DNA of 64,000 nt from Rhizobium oryzicola (lineage in GTDB: Bacteria > Pseudomonadota > Alphaproteobacteria > Rhizobiales > Rhizobiaceae), in the NCBI RefSeq assembly GCF_030504645.1, contig NZ_JAUKWQ010000003.1, positions 62,001 through 126,000 on the forward strand, in the 5' to 3' direction. The notes beneath the pieces were generated by a model. That model was not told the DNA's origin and did not search any database. It saw nothing but the letters and a program-made list of their open reading frames with translations. Position numbers and translations under genes: made by a program. Positions 62,798 to 64,000 of this stretch are shown here, one piece after another. Within the stretch, counting starts at the first letter, position 1; each line of letters opens with the position of its first letter.

Positions 62798-63777
62798 TGC
62801 CCGTCGAGCTTGAACAGCCGCCTGGCATTGGTGCGGCCGATCTTGAGACGATCGGCCTCGGCAATGGTGGTCACATCGAACCAGTCCGCCGCGTGATCGA
62901 TGTTTTCGAATGGCCAGTCGGTGGAGAAGAGAATGCGGTCTGCACCGATTTCCAGAATGGCATCGATCAGTGTTTGGGTACGGAAGTTGCCGGAGGTGGT
63001 GATGTGGAAGTTCTCGTTAAAGTAATCCACGAAACGACGCTTGGCGGGATAGCGTGGCGGCACCTTCACCCAGGCGTTGCGATGGTCGATACGCCACATC
63101 ATGTAGGGCAGCCCTTCTCCCATATGCCCCAGAATGATGTTAAGGCGTGGATGTTCGTCGAACAGGCCGGATGCCATGAGGCGCAGCGCATGAACCGCCG
63201 TTTCCTGCGCAAAAGCCCAGGTGGGGCCGAGCAGCCAGGGATGGCCGTCATAGATGCGCGCGTCCTGCGGCAACGGATTGCGCGGGTGCAGATAGAAAGG
63301 CACGTCGAGTTTCGCGACCTCGCCCCAGAAGGAACGATATTGCGGGAGGTCGTAATAGAGCGGCGTCTGGCCATCGCCATCCTGGCTGAAGCCGTTGACC
63401 AGGGCACCGACGAAGCCGAGGTCCTTTACGCAGCGGTTCAACTCCTCGGCAGCCGCGTCTGGATCCTGTAGTGGCAGTGCGGCAAAGGCGAGGAAACGAT
63501 CTGGGCGCTTGGCGCATTCTTCTGCCAGAACGTCGTTGGCCCGCTTTGCGATTTCGATGGCGCGTTTGCGATCGGGAATGGCCTGTACAGCTGGCGCATT
63601 GAGCGACAGGATCATGGTTTCGATACCGTGCGCATCCATGAGCTTAAGACGTGTGTCTTGAATATCGAGCAGTCGGTGCGACAGTTCCGTCCAGTAGTCG
63701 CCGGGCACGAAGCCGGCAGAATCCTGCAATGTTTCGGGAATTGCGAAATGCTCTTCGAGAGCGACTTTGCCTTGCAT
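62794..63777 (-). CDS. graF: Gamma-resorcylate (2,6-dihydroxybenzoate) decarboxylase
   Basis: 327 residues, amidohydrolase-2 fold. Metal ligands known from the characterised enzyme are visible: Glu8 and His10 in VALEEHFAIPE, His in FYLHPRNPLPQD near 164 and Asp in LFSTDWPFEN near 287. GHMGEGLPYMMWRIDHRN is also conserved. The sequence looks nearly the same as the Rhizobium sp. MTP-10005 decarboxylase as I remember it. It reversibly decarboxylates 2,6-dihydroxybenzoate to resorcinol without an organic cofactor. It is encoded 32 bases after graA. Confidence 0.94.
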   Translation of the reverse strand: MQGKVALEEHFAIPETLQDSAGFVPGDYWTELSHRLLDIQDTRLKLMDAHGIETMILSLNAPAVQAIPDRKRAIEIAKRANDVLAEECAKRPDRFLAFAALPLQDPDAAAEELNRCVKDLGFVGALVNGFSQDGDGQTPLYYDLPQYRSFWGEVAKLDVPFYLHPRNPLPQDARIYDGHPWLLGPTWAFAQETAVHALRLMASGLFDEHPRLNIILGHMGEGLPYMMWRIDHRNAWVKVPPRYPAKRRFVDYFNENFHITTSGNFRTQTLIDAILEIGADRILFSTDWPFENIDHAADWFDVTTIAEADRLKIGRTNARRLFKLDGQ

Positions 63778-63809
63778 TGTCGTTTGCTTTCTGTGTCTGA
63801 AGAAAATGG

Positions 63810-64000
63810 TCAGTACTGACCCTTGGGCTCGAGCCCCAGCAGGCTCTGGCCGATCATTGTGCCGACAGCATCCCAGTTCATGCTGATGTGACGGCCAACC
63901 GCATTGGCATCGCGCCAGGCCCGCTGAACAGGATTGGCAAGGTCCAGGCCAACACCACCGGTCGAGTCATTGAGCGCTTGCACTGCGCGTAGCGCCAAAG
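63810..64000 (-). CDS. graA: Resorcinol hydroxylase oxygenase component, C-terminus only
   Basis: Only the last 62 codons or so are inside the window, ending at TGA 63810-63812; the gene runs off the right edge. The sequence VQALNDSTGGVGLDL, WRDANAVGRHISMNWDAVG and IGQSLLGLEPKGQY is typical of the C-terminal helical domain of group D flavin monooxygenases (acyl-CoA-dehydrogenase fold, HsaA/GraA). It hydroxylates resorcinol to hydroxyquinol using FADH2 from a separate reductase (graD, expected further right). The position upstream of graF supports the assignment. Confidence 0.85.
   Translation of the reverse strand, partial: LALRAVQALNDSTGGVGLDLANPVQRAWRDANAVGRHISMNWDAVGTMIGQSLLGLEPKGQY

Noticed and set aside
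1..64000. CRISPR array, tRNA or rRNA genes, replication origin
   Set aside because: No regularly spaced repeats, cloverleaf sequences or rep/par genes were seen; the only tandem repeat is 48 bases long.

Overview
The window reads as accessory DNA of a Rhizobiaceae-type alphaproteobacterium (Rhizobium, Agrobacterium, Ensifer or a relative), probably a megaplasmid or catabolic island. By inspection it is GC-rich. It is dominated by solute transporters and aromatic-catabolism genes, and several gene families are those I associate with Rhizobium and Agrobacterium vitis. No tRNA, rRNA, CRISPR array, replication gene or conjugation gene was seen.

Layout. (1) 1-8683: a peptide/opine-type cluster on the minus strand (ornithine cyclodeaminase homologue, M20 hydrolase, two Dpp-type permeases, binding protein), divergent from a GntR regulator that is translationally coupled to a BisC-type molybdoenzyme. 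(2) 8684-9986: decayed IS6-family DNA. (3) 9987-12965: a small membrane protein, an OsmC protein, a frameshifted Tat-exported binding protein and a tautomerase. (4) 13089-21479: an eight-gene minus-strand operon (binding protein, two permeases, fused double ATPase, luciferase-like monooxygenase, two CMD/AhpD-like proteins, VOC protein). It matches the partly described KPN_01854/Avi_7169 gene set of unknown substrate. (5) 21874-26524: a sugar-type ABC importer. (6) 26681-31733: a complete Dpp-type ABC importer. (7) 31944-38572: a scrap zone with a truncated flavin monooxygenase, Tn3, IS630 and IS66 pieces, a broken sulfatase, an intact binding protein and a broken formylglycine-generating enzyme. 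(8) 38694-48186: a LysR regulator, an ABC importer with a permease-ATPase fusion, a GH3 glycosidase and a gentisate ring-cleavage pathway. (9) 48187-50237: an IS5-family pseudogene between 200-bp inverted copies of one of its ends, and an ABC ATPase scrap. (10) 50407-58046: a PanE-like reductase and a MarR regulator around a strong palindromic operator, then a TRAP importer, a ThDP enzyme and a frameshifted FMN 2-hydroxyacid dehydrogenase. (11) 58984-64000: the gamma-resorcylate genes in the order graA-F-C-B-E-K, with graA running off the window.

The genes work as substrate-specific modules, each pairing an importer with the enzymes that process its cargo. Region 8 suggests uptake of a glycosylated aromatic, removal of the sugar by GH3, then gentisate to maleylpyruvate to fumarylpyruvate to fumarate plus pyruvate. 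Region 11 decarboxylates 2,6-dihydroxybenzoate to resorcinol, which passes via hydroxyquinol and maleylacetate to 3-oxoadipate. Region 10 looks like a mandelate-type route.

Three patterns cut across the modules. First, a strong hairpin follows five of the six intact solute-binding-protein genes. Second, many genes carry a single frameshift or nonsense change. Third, several proteins keep their fold but lack catalytic ligands (the M20 hydrolase, the second maleylpyruvate-isomerase-like protein, one CMD protein).
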